DNA from: Lantana camara
Lineage: Eukaryota > Streptophyta > Magnoliopsida > Lamiales > Verbenaceae
Length of the DNA stretch: 64,000 bases
Assembly: GCA_037501455.1 (NCBI GenBank)
Contig: CM074856.1
Location: forward strand, 96,152,001 to 96,216,000
Reading direction: 5' to 3'
Positions within the stretch are counted from its first letter, which is position 1. The number at the start of each line of letters is the position of its first letter. Below the pieces are notes generated by a model. The model worked only from the letters and a program-made list of their open reading frames with translations. It was not told the DNA's origin and ran no database searches. The position numbers and the translations under genes are program-made. Shown here in pieces: positions 1 through 11,634 of this stretch.

Positions 1-1772
1 GCAATTTCTCTCTTTTCTCCTCTTATTTTCATGATATAAACCTATACATATACATATACATATTTTACTCTTCATTTCATATTCAAAACTCAAGCAAGAA
101 TCACTCCATTTCTCTCTTCCTTCCCTCTCGATCCAACCAAGCAAGGAGGAGCCAAGAATTCATCCACTTTCTTTAAGATTTTGGAACTCCAAGACTATCT
201 TTTCTTCTTCCCCTTCATCTCCTTTCTTCTCCAAGGTAAGATCATGCATATCTTGTGATGAATTCATAGAGCTTTGATAGGGTTTTATGATTCTTGAATT
301 CCATGACTTAGATTGAAGTATATATGTTGATTGTGAGTTAGTTTCATGCATATTTAACTTGAGTTCAAGAAATATGGAGCATATATGATCATGGTAGTCT
401 TATGGGTTTATTGGATGAGTTTTGGATGATCTAAGCTTATTTCCTTGGATTAAATGGTACTTAATTGATATATATGATCAAATACATGTTATATGTTAGT
501 TTGTAGTTGATTTCTAGCATTGGTTTGGTGTGAAAGTGGTTTGGGAGCTAAATATCGAGTTTTGCCCTGTTTTCCCGAAGCCTTTCGTGACTGCTGGAAT
601 TGGGGGTCGCGCCCGCGACCAACAATTCGAGACTTGGCCAATTTTCAGTCGCGGCCGCGACTGATTTTCAGTGCAATTTTGTCACGGCCGCGACTCCCTC
701 GTCCGAACTCGGAATGACCTGATTTTTGAACCCACGGAAACCTATTGAAGTGTAGAATATTCTCCAATTGGAATCACTTCAATATCTTTTCCCATTTTTG
801 AGATATTATCAATTCTTTTTGGTGTCACTACTTTTCCGATAATCTGCGCTCATCCAACTTTGGACCTTCGCCATTTCTACATCGTTTTGAACCATGATAC
901 GAGCCATATATCACCGGAAAGGTATTTGAGTCTAGTTTCATACCCAACAAGCAAAACTTAATTCCAATTCCTACAACTCAAGATATTTCCATTTTCCTAC
1001 AGCTTGTTCATTCCCGAATTTTGTCAACTTTTGCTAAATCTTACCAAAACTCCTCTTCTTACATTCCTTTCACCCTCTTAGCTCCCATGTGTGAACTATA
1101 TGACTTGTATTCTTGATTAATTGAGGATATATGATATAATTTGATATGATTATGGATTTTATGCTATCAATTTAATGTGTGAACGTTTAAGTGCTTTAAT
1201 ATGATCTCCTTTGCAATTATTGTTTCCTTTATGAACTTAATAGATTCCTTTCACCTTAAAATGATTCTTAAATATGGTTAACATGTATTATAAAGTCTTA
1301 TGAATATGTTGTATTATGGAAATGACTTTTGCTATGAAAAATTGATAAGGACATGAGTTATGCGTACATGATTGCAATTCTTAATCGCATTCCCTATGTG
1401 TTTAATAACTTCTAATTGATTTATATGCATTGTTAATATGTATTGTCTTGTATTATGAATTGAATGATTGATCATGTATGCACCACTCCATAACATTTTA
1501 GGATTTATTCTCTATCATATCATCTCATAACATATCATACCACTTCATGAGGATTGCCGTGCGTCTATGTGGTTTCATATTAAGTCAATTCTCACAAGTA
1601 CACATTATTCCTTCTCTTGTACAGTTTGTTTCCAGGGCGGAGACTTCCAGATTGAATAGGCACCCGTTTTGCTCTTGTTCCTTGTCTCGTGGTATTCCAG
1701 GTGAGGGTGTTTTCGTTCTAGTTACCTATCAATCCCTACAACCCGTATGTGATAAGTTTTGGGCCAAAAACC

Positions 1773-1819
<47 letters not shown>

Positions 1820-3077
1820 CCATTTTCAAAGTGGAGTCATCGAGTGAATTATTGATCGAGTAAATCCCTTTTCAAATGGATAATGATGGATATGTTATGT
1901 TTCTCATGGATCAAATGTTTTGGCGAGAAAAGAAAGAAAGAATGATTGATTGCACTGATTGGGGCCCAGGGGCTTGGTGTGAGTGGGGACCCGAGGAGGC
2001 AAGGGCTGACGGTAAACCCTCACACTAGTCCCACTATTGAACGGCGGTACTGGACCTCGTCAGGAGATTGGCGGGGAAAGGGAGTTGAGTGCCATCTGGG
2101 GAGTCATGTTCCCCTTTTGGTCAATGATTGGGTGGTCGGGCCTTGCAAACCCACCACCAACCCGGAGGAAGAAGGTTGGAACTTATTTATGATTAAATAT
2201 GATTGATTATGATTGATTATTGATTGATAGGCACTGTGCGGGAAGGCCGGGAAACGGATTGCCCAAACAAATATGTTTAGGACATGATATGTGATCTGTG
2301 TGTAATATGATATATTGTATGATCACCTATTTAATGTATTAAGGATATTTGTCGTACACGGTCGGAGTTTGGTTGGAGATTGTGCACGCTCACTCGCCGA
2401 GCCTTATTGATTGAGTATGATTTATGAACTTAATGAATTTAATATGAATAGTCGTAAAGTCTGAGCATTGCTTAGTCATTCTTTTGCCCTTTTTGGGAAC
2501 TAACTTTAAATAAAACCTTGCTCGGGATTTATGACTTGCATGTGCATGTTTCTATATGATACGTATCTCTCCTGCTCACTCAGTCTTCTAGAGACTGACC
2601 CCTCTTTCCCACCTTTCAGTTGCTTGCAGGTTTAGCTAGGCGGAAGTCAAGTTTTAATCTCTTGTCGAGTCACTTGTACACTCGAGTCACTTTTTACATT
2701 CTTCTATAATTTAATTGTATTCCCGTTATATATTGGGCCTATGTGCCAATTATGATTATTGTTGGCTATTAAATTCGGGACAGGTTGCATGCCTAGTTGA
2801 ACCCGTTGTTAGGATGCTTGGTGGATTTAAATTATGTATTGGAATTGGTGGGCGTGTAACCATGGTTGAAAATTATGAATTATATGTTATTGCTTCCACT
2901 TTACATTCTAGATATTCTTGATTTATTTGGTACAGGGTTAGATTCCGCCTAGCTAGGATATCTTTTATTTTGGTCTCCCGTTCGCTATGAGTCCGGTTCA
3001 TGCTTGGATTATCCATTTCACGTGTGGACTAGGCTTGTAGTGCGGGGGATGTGGCGCCTATCGTCCCGGGTGCTACA
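1..3077 (+). repeat. Long chromovirus-type LTR, 5' end outside the window
   Basis: This is the right-hand 3 kb of a plus-strand LTR. It ends in the block GCGGGGGATGTGG followed by GGGTGCTACA, the same end seen at 33217 and 63873. A splice-donor-like CCAAG/GTAAG lies at 235/236. A candidate mini-exon at 1636-1700 is bounded by TTTCCAG and GTGAGG, and a second acceptor (TGCTTGCAG) ends at 2629, just before a GCTAGGCGG motif. Three GGTCGC-arm palindromes lie at 605-694 and an (AT)n microsatellite at about 1776-1813. No internal region or PBS follows, so it is probably a solo LTR, inserted into the minus-strand LTR that resumes at 3078. The short ORFs in it are not convincing genes. Confidence 0.75.
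605..694. repeat. Palindrome cluster, GGTCGC arms (LTR 1-3077)
   Basis: Three dyads occur in 90 bp: ggtcgcgcccgcgacc (605-620), agtcgcggccgcgact (647-662, perfect) and gtcacggccgcgac (681-694). The spacers between them are unrelated to one another. The cluster lies in the candidate first LTR intron. Confidence 0.85.
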
Positions 3078-3243
3078 GGACCAATTATGACGAACGGCAA
3101 AATGCAATGAGATGACGTGCAATATCTAATATAGTATGCAAATATCATGTTTTAGCATAAAATGTATCATATAATAACAATTTGGGATTAATAAAGCCAT
3201 TGGATTGGAATGTGAAAATTGAAAATTTTGGCAGGCTGTGCAA

Positions 3244-3440
3244 GGGTCGCGGTCATGACCCATTTTCTTCATAAAATGATCGCGGGCGCGACCTTAGTTT
3301 TCTTGAATCTTTTGTGCACTTTTTCAAAAGTCGAAACTTGGCCAAATTTTGGTCGCGGGCGCGACCTGAAATCATACCCGATATGTGAGTGGGTCGCGGG
3401 CACGACCATTTTTGTTCTGTTTTTTGTCACGGCCGCGACC
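3244..3440. repeat. Palindrome cluster, GGTCGC arms (LTR 3078-4750)
   Basis: Five related dyads are present: gggtcgcggtcatgaccc (3244-3261), gatcgcgggcgcgacc (3278-3293), ggtcgcgggcgcgacc (3351-3366), ggtcgcgggcacgacc (3392-3407) and gtcacggccgcgacc (3426-3440). Spacers of about 16-57 bp are not similar to each other. The arm type matches the cluster at 605-694. Confidence 0.9.
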
Positions 3441-3644
3441 TTCAAGTTCTGCAGAACTACAGAGCAGAAAACAGGGGAAGGTCTCGGCCAACCACAAAAA
3501 TCATCCCAAACCTCGATTTTCAAGCACCAAAATGCAAGTTTTCTGGAAAATATCATGCATACATGTTCATAGTATCGTAAAGTTCCAAATAAACACATAA
3601 ATCACACAAAATCATCAAGGATCACAAGCTTCAAGTTCATGTAT

Positions 3645-4370
3645 GAATTCATCACATAACTTCAAATTCTTCAAGGATACATGTATCAATCCAAGTCATG
3701 ATCACATATTCATATAACAAACCACACATAATTCATATATTTCATGAAATCACAAACCCTAGCTCCCATGAAAATCATCAAAGATCACATACATAAACCT
3801 TCAATACCTTGAATGAAAAGAAATGGAAGAAGATGATGAAGATGGATGGTTGAGCTTCAAACCTTGAGATTTCCTTGAAAATTTAGGTGAAATCAATGAA
3901 ATCTTTTCTCTTCTCTCTTCTTGGATGAACCGAGAAAACAAGGAAGCCAAAGTGATGAAGATTTTTGGATGAAATGAAATTGAAAGCATGAAGAAGCTCT
4001 TGTACGTGAATTCATCACATAACTTCAAATTCTTCAAGGATACATGTATCAATCCAAGTCATGATCACATATTCATATAACAAACCACACATAATTCATA
4101 TATTTCATGAAATCACAAACCCTAGCTCCCATGAAAATCATCAAAGATCATATACATAAACCTTCAATACCTTGAATGAAAAGAAATGGAAGAAGATGAT
4201 GAAGATGGATGGTTGAGCTTCAAACCTTGAGATTTCCTTGAAAATTTAGGTGAAATCAATGAAATCTTTTCTCTTCTCTCTTCTTGGATGAACCGAGAAA
4301 ACAAGGAAGCCAAAGTGATGAAGATTTTTGGATGAAATGAAATTGGAAGCATGAAGAAGCTCTTGTACGT
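3645..4370. repeat. 363-bp tandem duplication inside an LTR
   Basis: Unit 1 is 3645-4007 and unit 2 is 4008-4370. Both start at gaattcatcacataac and both are 363 bp. Only a few substitutions were seen by eye, for example at the equivalents of 3788/4151 and 3980/4343. Each unit contains a minus-strand CAAG/GTATTG donor-like site at the place of the candidate LTR splice donor, so that site is duplicated too. Confidence 0.9.
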
Positions 4371-4750
4371 GATTCATCGTTTTGATTTTGGTGAAAATGC
4401 TCAAATTGCAATTTAATCCCTCATGTATATAAGTTATGCAATTAAGTTCCATTCCTAAATAATTAATCACTTTGGTCCCAAAATATATTATGCGATTTGG
4501 TCCTTGAATTTAAAAGAAAGATCATTTAAGGACAAGTTGGTAATTAAATCACGTTCGGCAATTATTTCACATAACAATCATTTTCAAATCATGCGATAAT
4601 TTCTTAAATTGACATGAATTTCATATATTTCACATATATTCTCACATTAACCATAATTTCATATAAGTTCATGGAAATGTAATACATTTAACGGTAAGAA
4701 ATTTTATAAATTAACACATAATACATAAATGGAAAAATCGGGGCGTTACA

Positions 4751-4934
4751 ATTTCATTGCTTCCGCACTTTATGCATTTGTTTGGCACGCTCTATTAGTG
4801 TTTAGCCCCACTTAGCCTAGAGTGTGTGTGTAGGTTTCCGTTCGCTTAGACTCGGACTCATATATGGACGTCTATTTCATATGTGGGCTCGGGTCTAGGT
4901 GTGGGGATGTGGTGGCTCGTCGCTCCGGGCTACA
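4751..4934 (+). repeat. 3' end of a plus-strand LTR
   Basis: This 184-bp piece matches the last part of the plus-strand LTRs (compare 2895-3077 and 63690-63873): a 'cattgcttccgc' start, a TAGCCTAG block, a CCGTTCGCT block, and the end ggatgtgg...ccgggctaca. It looks like the tail of an LTR into which the minus-strand LTR ending at 4750 inserted. Confidence 0.7.
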
Positions 4935-6375
4935 TTCTTGGGCAGCTAGAATGTGTCAAGAAAGCTACTATTGAACTGAGTTTCTTGATCCCTACGAATT
5001 TGGGAATGGGAATTGCAAGATTCGATTCTATCTTTTAGGAAAAATTTTAAATTTCCGCTGCGTTTCTGTTTCGTTTTCCCAACAATTCGGGGTAACGGGT
5101 GTTACACCTGTCCGAGAGCCTGCCCTGCTCCTCTTTCCTTCTTCTTCTCCAACGAAACAAACCCAAGACATACCCCTGTTCCAAAAGATCAAGAAAAGGC
5201 AAGGAAACCAACACTCCAAGGCACAAAATTGATAACAAATTAAGGCATATTCATCACATAATCATATATGCTCAAGCAATCCAATAAAAGATAGGAAATG
5301 GAAGGATCACTAAGTCTTGCATGTTCAAGCTCAAGAAACAAATTCATTAATGGTAACACGTTTACTCCTCAACCACCAAGAGAATCAAGTTCATAAATGC
5401 AATAAGGAGACTAAAGTGACCTACATTCATGCTTCAAAATAACCAAGAACTCCAAGGAATCAAAATGATCAACAAAGGAATCCAAAACCTAACTATTCAT
5501 CCAAGTATCCAAAACTCTATCAAATCTAACTCGAACTTAGGGATGCATGGATTAAAATGACCAAAAATGAATGTAGATTACAATTATATACTCATCTCTT
5601 GAATTGGATGAAGTTTGGAAGAGATTAGAGCTCAAAATCTCTCAAATGTCAATAGTGGTGAAAATGGGGTTTGGCGTTAGGCTTTGGCTAAGCTTTTTCT
5701 TCCTTCTCTTGAGTGAGGAACGAAATGGTAGTTGGTGAATCAGATAGGGGGCTTAACTAGGGTCATTTAGGGTCAAACCATGGTTAATTTGGTCAATTAT
5801 GGGGAAAGTTATGATTAAAATGGCTAAGTGTGGTCATATAGGCGGGTAGGGCTTGTTTCGGTTGAATTTAGGGGATTCAAACAGGTTTAGAAAAATATAA
5901 GACTTGTTCTATTGAATCTAAATCGTCGATTCGAGTTCAAAGGACGTGACGGAATTCAAATTCGAACTCCCGTGCTCAAGATATGTCACCCGGAACCAAA
6001 GGTGCGCTAATTCTCTTTAGCCCCCTGTTTTGGTTCCAAAACTCAAAATAAATCCAAAAACCAAGCAAACAAGTCCGAAAATATAAAACGAGCTTATATA
6101 CATGTTCATAACACATAATCCTCCAACATACCGAATTTTCACAAAAATTGAAAATCAAATCGGATAGAAACGGCACTCAAACATAATAATATAAGCATAA
6201 ACGTTCAAGAATTCATATGAAAATTCGAATTCAAATAAAATTCAAAATGAATAACAAATAAATCAAAGTATGACAAGTAATGAAATGAATAACGAAATAA
6301 TAAATTAACAATTAGATTACGTAAATAATAAACACATACGTCATACTTGTACGGCCGAAATGTCAGGGCGTTACA
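4935..6375 (-). repeat. 3' LTR (partial) of the minus-strand gypsy element
   Basis: Read on the minus strand, this LTR starts at 6375 with TGTAACGCCCTGAC, directly after a polypurine tract (6376-6392) and the end of pol. It is cut on the left by the plus-strand LTR tail ending at 4934. The first 110 bp (4935-5046) were not matched to other LTR parts and could be something else. A palindrome ggggtaacgggtgttac lies at 5090-5106. No gene is supported. Confidence 0.65.
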
Positions 6376-8842
6376 ACCTCTCCCCCTTAAAAGAATTCGT
6401 CCTCGGATTCACTGCTCCCCCGGAAACAGCTCGGGGTGAAACTTTTTCATCTTTTCCTCCGTTTTCCACGTATCCTCTTCGGTTTTATCACTTCTCCAAA
6501 GAACCTTGACTAGTGGAATATGCCGATTTCTGAGTTCCTGAAACTTCCAGTCCAAAATTTTAATCGGCTTCTGAACGAAGGTGAGATTTGGCTCTAGTTT
6601 CACTTTTTCAACCGCTAAAACCTCGGATTCATCTCGGTAGTACTTTCGGAGTTACGACACATGAAATACATTATGAATTCTGGTCAAATTCGGAGGCAAA
6701 TCCAAACGATAGGCTGTATCCCCGATTTTCTCCAAAATCTCAAACGGTCCCAAGTAACGAGGATTCAACTTCCCTCTTCTACCGATCCTTGAAAACCCTT
6801 TTCGTGGAGAAACCTTCAAAAAGACTATGCCTTCATTCGTTGGCTAATCAGTTGGACCTTGTTTATTGCATCTTGCACGGCCTTAGAGGGTTTTTCCTTC
6901 TTTTCCCCTCTTTTCACGCCTTCTTGTTTGGTCCAATTCCACTCTTCCAAATCAAACAACAACGGAGACCTGCACTTCCGTCCATATAGAGTTTCATAAG
7001 GTGCCATTTCTACGAGACTTGGTAGCTATTGTTGTAGGCAAACTCGATTAGTGGCAACTGCTCATTCCACGAGCTCTGAAAATCTAAGGCACACACTCTT
7101 AACATATCCTCTAAATACTTGATTAACCTCTCGGACTGCCCGTCTGTCTGAGGATGAAAAGTCGTGCTAAACTAAAGCCTTGATCCCAAATTCTTCTGAA
7201 GCTCTTGCCAAAATCTTAAAGTAAATCTCGGGTCTCTATCCGACATGATGCTAACCGGTACTCCATGAAGTCTGATAATCTCATCTTTCTTGGCTAATTT
7301 ACTCACTCCTGACAATCTCATCACAATACTTCTTGGCTAATTTACCCACTTTGTCGGACATCCGGATGGCAAGAAAATGAGCCGACTTCGTCAAACAGTC
7401 TATAATAACTCAAATCCCATCAAGTCCACCCTTCACTCTCGGCAAACCCGAAATGAAATCCATAGCAATCTGTTGCCACTTCCACTCTGGGATCGGTAAT
7501 GGTTGAAGTAGCCTCGATGGCTTCTGATGTTCTGCCTTCACTACCTGGCAAGCCATACAATGCTTAACAAAGTTGATCACATCCCGTTTCAAACCATTCC
7601 ACCAATAAAATTGCTTAAGATCCTTGTATATTTTATTCCTTCCGGGATGTATCGAATACCGTGACCGATGAGCCTCTTCGAGAATAATCCTTTTTAACTC
7701 TCCAGGTACGACAATTATGTTCTTGAGCCTTACAAGTCCTGTATCATCGAACCCAAACGGGCATTCTGGATCAGCCTTAGCTTTCTCCGCTAATTTCTAA
7801 ACCTCGGGATCGACCCTCTGAACCTCAAACAATCTCTGTTGAAGATTTTGTTGAACCGAAATATTCCGAACACTAGCCCTTAGCTTGAAAGACTCTTCTT
7901 CATCCTCAATTTCCACTTTCACATTGGACAAGCTAGCCTTCCTACTAAGCGCATCCACGACCACGTTGGCTTTGCCGGGATGGTACCGGATTGTACACTC
8001 AAAATCCGCAAGGAATTCCATCCAACGCCGTTATCTCTTGTTCAACTCCTTCTGAGAGAATAAGTACTGGAGACTCTTGTGGTCGGAAAAGATCTCGAAG
8101 GAAACTCCGTAGAGATAGTGTCTCCACTTACCCAAAGCAAAGATCACCGCTGCTAATTCGAGATCATAGGTGGGATAGTTTTGTTCATGCTCCTTCAACT
8201 TCCTCTAGGCGTAAGCAATCACTTTTCCATGCTGCATCAATACACATCCCAAACCCTCATTCGAGGCGTCCGTATAGATTTTATATCCTTCTGTACCTTC
8301 GGGAAGTGCTAATACAGGTGCAGTTGTTAACTTCTCCTTCAAGAGTTGGAAGCTTACCTCATATGCCTCATCCCACTCGTATTTAGCCTCTTTCTTAGCC
8401 AATCGGGTCAAAGGGGCGGCTATCTTCGAAAGTCCTGCACAAATCTCCGATAATAACCTGCTAAGCCCAAGAAACTTCTTACCTCTGAGGCATTCCTCAG
8501 ACTTTGTCACTGTAAGACCGTCACGATCTTCGAAGGATCTACTTCTAAACCTTTACTCGAGACAACGTGGCCTAAGAAAGTTACCCGATCGATCCAGAAC
8601 TCGCATTTACTGGACTTAGCATATAACCGATGCTCCCTCAAGGTATCCAATACCACTCTAAGATGTCGAGCATGATCTTCCGGAGTCCTGGAGTACACAA
8701 GAATATCATCGATGAATATAACCACAAACTTGTCTCAAATCTAGTTTCGAATACACCCCTGAACCTTGTAGCATATCAAATAAATCCTCAATATGGGGCA
8801 AAGGATACTTGTTCTTTACAATCATTCGATTTAGCTCTTAAT
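6376..8842 (-). pseudogene. Decayed Ty3/gypsy (chromovirus) pol fragment
   Basis: Minus-strand pol remnants run leftwards from reverse transcriptase to the integrase C-terminus. The RT piece contains FIDDILVYS (about 8700-8720). RNase H shows [14 protein letters not shown] (8205-8510) and ends near 7797-8021. Integrase keeps HCMACQVVKAEHQKP and MDFISGLPRV (7410-7592), then a MAPYETLYGRKCRSP block (6825-7007). The C-terminal tail at 6409-6603 has the chromodomain-like pattern seen at 52984-53180. A polypurine tract (AAGGGGGAGAGGT on the minus strand) separates it from the LTR. Stops and frame changes are frequent, about 55 codons of RT are deleted near 8733 compared with the copy near 55310-55490, and the 5' part (protease, gag) is missing. 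It is non-functional. Confidence 0.9.
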
Positions 8843-9034
8843 GTGAAACTTTAATTTTTAGTTTCACTCACCATTCCTCAAATAATTGGACATGGAGATG
8901 TAGAGGTCGAGGATCTCCTTGAGTTGGCTTTGCAACGGGAAATACATTCAAGAGATAAGTTTTTATGTCTTTTTATGCTTTCTTCAACTCTTTTGGCTAG
9001 GCAAATTTTGTAACGTTTCTTAAAATTTCAAATA
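8843..9034. other. No recognisable gene
   Basis: This is a short stretch between the truncated pol and the TIR element. I recognise nothing in it. Confidence 0.4.
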
Positions 9035-10011
9035 AAGGACAATTACAAGTAACTCGATGGAATATGACAAAATTACAACTTTCACCCCAAGGTTGAAAAA
9101 TTACGAATTCTCCTCTAAACCATTATTTTCTCCGTTAAATTTAATAGAATGTGTGATTTTGTTATTTTACCTCTCTCATATGTTAAAACTCAAGGAAATA
9201 TATATAATAAATAGTCAAAAGGCAAAGAGATTAATGTAAATGCTAAAATTCTTATGGAATTTGACGTAAGTTTGAGTTTTGTGATTATCTAATATTTTTT
9301 TTATTTATTTTTTCGAAAAATACTACTTAATAATATTTTGATATTTTTATGATGAACTAATTTCGTACCTGGAGTTTATGAATGCTATTTTTTTCTTAAT
9401 ATTAGACATGCATATTTAAATTGGAATGTTATTTTTTGTATGTAAATTAGATGCATTAAGAATGAGTTTGAAATATTTGTTAAAATAATTCTAATGAATA
9501 TTTATGTGAATTTAATATAATGTATTGATTGATATTGGTGTGGTTATTATAGTTTTTATCCGGAAGAAAATTTTTTATTTCAAATGAATAAGTCTAAATA
9601 AACTTATGCAAAATATACATAGAACTAAGACATAAATATAAGGTAGAATTTGTAATTTTTTACCATACTTTATAGGAACAAATATGCGTGAAACATCTAT
9701 TTCTATCCATACTTATAGATAAAGTATAAATATTATATTAAATTATAAATTTTCAAATTAAAAAATACAAATTTAACCAACATTACAAATATATCATTAT
9801 ACCTTCAATAATATTATAATATACCCCTAGTAGTACAATTAGCATTTTTAAAAATACTTTGTTGACAACATCAAAATTTAACATCATAATTAACGGTTTG
9901 GACAATTTATGAGATAGTGTTAATCTCAAAGGGGTGTGCATAATTTCTCAAATTTTAAGGGAAAATCCGTATTTTCATCGTATGTTGGGAGAATGTTTGT
10001 AATTATCCCTT
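9035..10011. mobile_element. MULE-like non-autonomous TIR element, copy 1
   Basis: The ends are inverted: about GGACAATTACAAG on the left and TGTAATTATCC on the right, followed inwards by the 'caaaatTacaactttcacc/aaaatccgtattttc' pair. Flanks ttcaaataa and tttgaataa fit a degraded 9-bp target duplication. The AT-rich interior (about 9300-9800) is homologous, in inverted orientation, to 15900-16300 in intron 3 of the oxidoreductase gene. It has no coding capacity. Confidence 0.65.
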
Positions 10012-10074
10012 TGAATAATGAAAGATTACTAACGGCAAATTTTGATATAAATTTATTAAGGGAGATTATTTACA

Positions 10075-10402
10075 CAACCAACACTTCTACTTCAGGAAGG
10101 TTCTTGAGAGAGGGGATATCTAATATGGCTTTGATCTTCTTTGAATTCGTCTCCATAACTATCTAGGTGATTATGTAGTTAGGGAACTTTTCCCCTCAAA
10201 CCTTGAAGGTGCACTTTGAAGGGTTCTATTTCATTCCACATGCGTTAAGGATCCCAAATGTTTTCTCGAGGTCTTCTAGCTGTGATCTTTCCTTCTCACT
10301 TTTGACCATTATGTTGTCAACCTATACTTCCATGGAATGTCTCATCTCCTTCTCGAACATCTTGTTAACGAGCATTTGAGAAGCGAGGCACACATTCTAA
10401 CC
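10075..10402 (-). pseudogene. Tat-lineage gypsy reverse transcriptase fragment
   Basis: Translated on the minus strand, this gives NKMFEKEMRHSMEV, DNIMVKSEKERSQLEDLEK and MK-NPSKCTFKV, followed by a frameshifted piece resembling the thumb region. That order matches the RT of Tat/Ogre-type Ty3 elements, where the catalytic box is YVDD; here it reads as V-stop-VDN. It is an isolated fragment with stops, without LTRs or other domains nearby. Confidence 0.75.
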
Positions 10403-10404
10403 AG

Positions 10405-10917
10405 AGGCGATGTAGAAAAGGCGCTCGCCTTCAGCCGCCTCGGTCGCCTTTCGCCTTCTTCTCAGGCGTGCCTCAAGCGCGCCTCTCCTCCATATGAGAG
10501 AAATCTCATCTTTTCTTAGGGTTTTTTTTAAACGTAAAATAGATGGGCTTTTAATTACCACTTTTGGGCCTATTTTAAGGTTAAATACTAAACTTAAAAT
10601 AACATAAAAGGTTTAACACATGGAAGTAAAAAAACCCTAGAAACTGTAAAAAATGAGGAACACCATGCCACCATTATACCACTACCACCAGCAAAGAGAG
10701 TTACAATTTTAGAATGTTATTTTATTTAAAATGAACACTTATCTGAGGAAAAATAACTAAATTTACCATTTATAATAAGTTTTTTTGTATTATCACTGCA
10801 TTATATATATATTTTAATATTTTTCTTTATTTATCGCCTTGTTCGCCTTTTTGTCGCCCGCCTCTCGCCTTGAAAATACACCCCTCGCCCGCCCCTCGCC
10901 TCTCGCCTTTAACAACT
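10405..10917. mobile_element. Putative non-autonomous element with GCCTCGCC-rich ends
   Basis: Both ends (about 10405-10495 and 10835-10912) are dense in GCC/CTCGCC repeats, and the right end reads cgcctttaacaactatg. The centre is AT-rich and non-coding. Elements with ends like TTGTTAAAGGCGAGGCG are common in plant genomes, but I could not define exact termini or a target duplication, so the assignment is tentative. Confidence 0.4.
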
Positions 10918-11634
10918 ATGCATGCAGTACACTACATGCACACGGTACATGAGCAACCATCAACATCACAGGCAAGAATCCTACCATAAAATTGCATTGC
11001 ACCATACCACCAAGTGCCAAGAAGAGTTTTTGATGTCCACAAAATCTAACACTAGGTTTTTCATGCTGAATTTAAGTAAAAAAGACATACCAGGATATCA
11101 AAAATGTTGTACTTTAGCTGTTTCAGAATACTCGTATAAATCGAAGTATAAAACTTACTAAGACGACTCTAACCGCAGCTGTACATATTTATTTAGCCTG
11201 CATGCATTTGCAGAAGAAAGAACAGTACGGATGTCATGGTTGTATATAAGAATTAAAAAAATAGACATTAAATATGAAAATAGGGACCTTTTTAGAAAGC
11301 TCCACTAAAAGTAAACCATATTTACATCTGCATTTCAGTGTTCTTTTTTCCCTTTTTAGGGTGAGGGTGGGGTGGGGAGGGAGGTCTTCAACTGGTGATT
11401 TAGCATAATTCGTCTCCGGTGCCTCATTCACATGTTCTATTCATGCTTGCAAATAGGAATAGAATGTACTGACAAATCAGAAATCGTAGCAGGGCACGAA
11501 GAATGGAATCTATTTTCCTTTCTTTTTTTCTTAATTGATCACATATAGTGACTTAACAAAAGAAAGGAGCATAGGAACAATAAGCTTACTGAATAGTTAG
11601 AAGACAATATATTTCTTTCTAACGAACTGCAGTT
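10918..11634. other. Intergenic: 3' flank of the oxidoreductase gene
   Basis: This is AT-rich sequence downstream of the minus-strand gene. It would contain the 3' UTR and poly(A) site of that gene. The short ORFs here show no recognisable domain. Confidence 0.5.

Larger units (their letters stand above)
3078..4750 (-). repeat. Partial minus-strand chromovirus LTR
   Basis: The sequence enters abruptly at the position homologous to the middle of the minus-strand LTRs near 35715 and 49715, and it ends at ggggcgttaca (4750), the U3 start of a minus-strand LTR. The simplest reading is that the plus-strand LTR ending at 3077 inserted into it, leaving its other part outside the window. It contains a palindrome cluster (3244-3440) and a recent 363-bp tandem duplication (3645-4370). 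No gene is supported. Confidence 0.7.

Noticed and set aside
3244..3440. CRISPR array from repeated short palindromes
   Set aside because: Repeats vary, spacers are irregular, there are no cas genes, and the DNA is plant nuclear inside an LTR.
10337..10519. Plus-strand ORF in the GCCTCGCC region
   Set aside because: It spans an antisense RT remnant and a repetitive transposon end.
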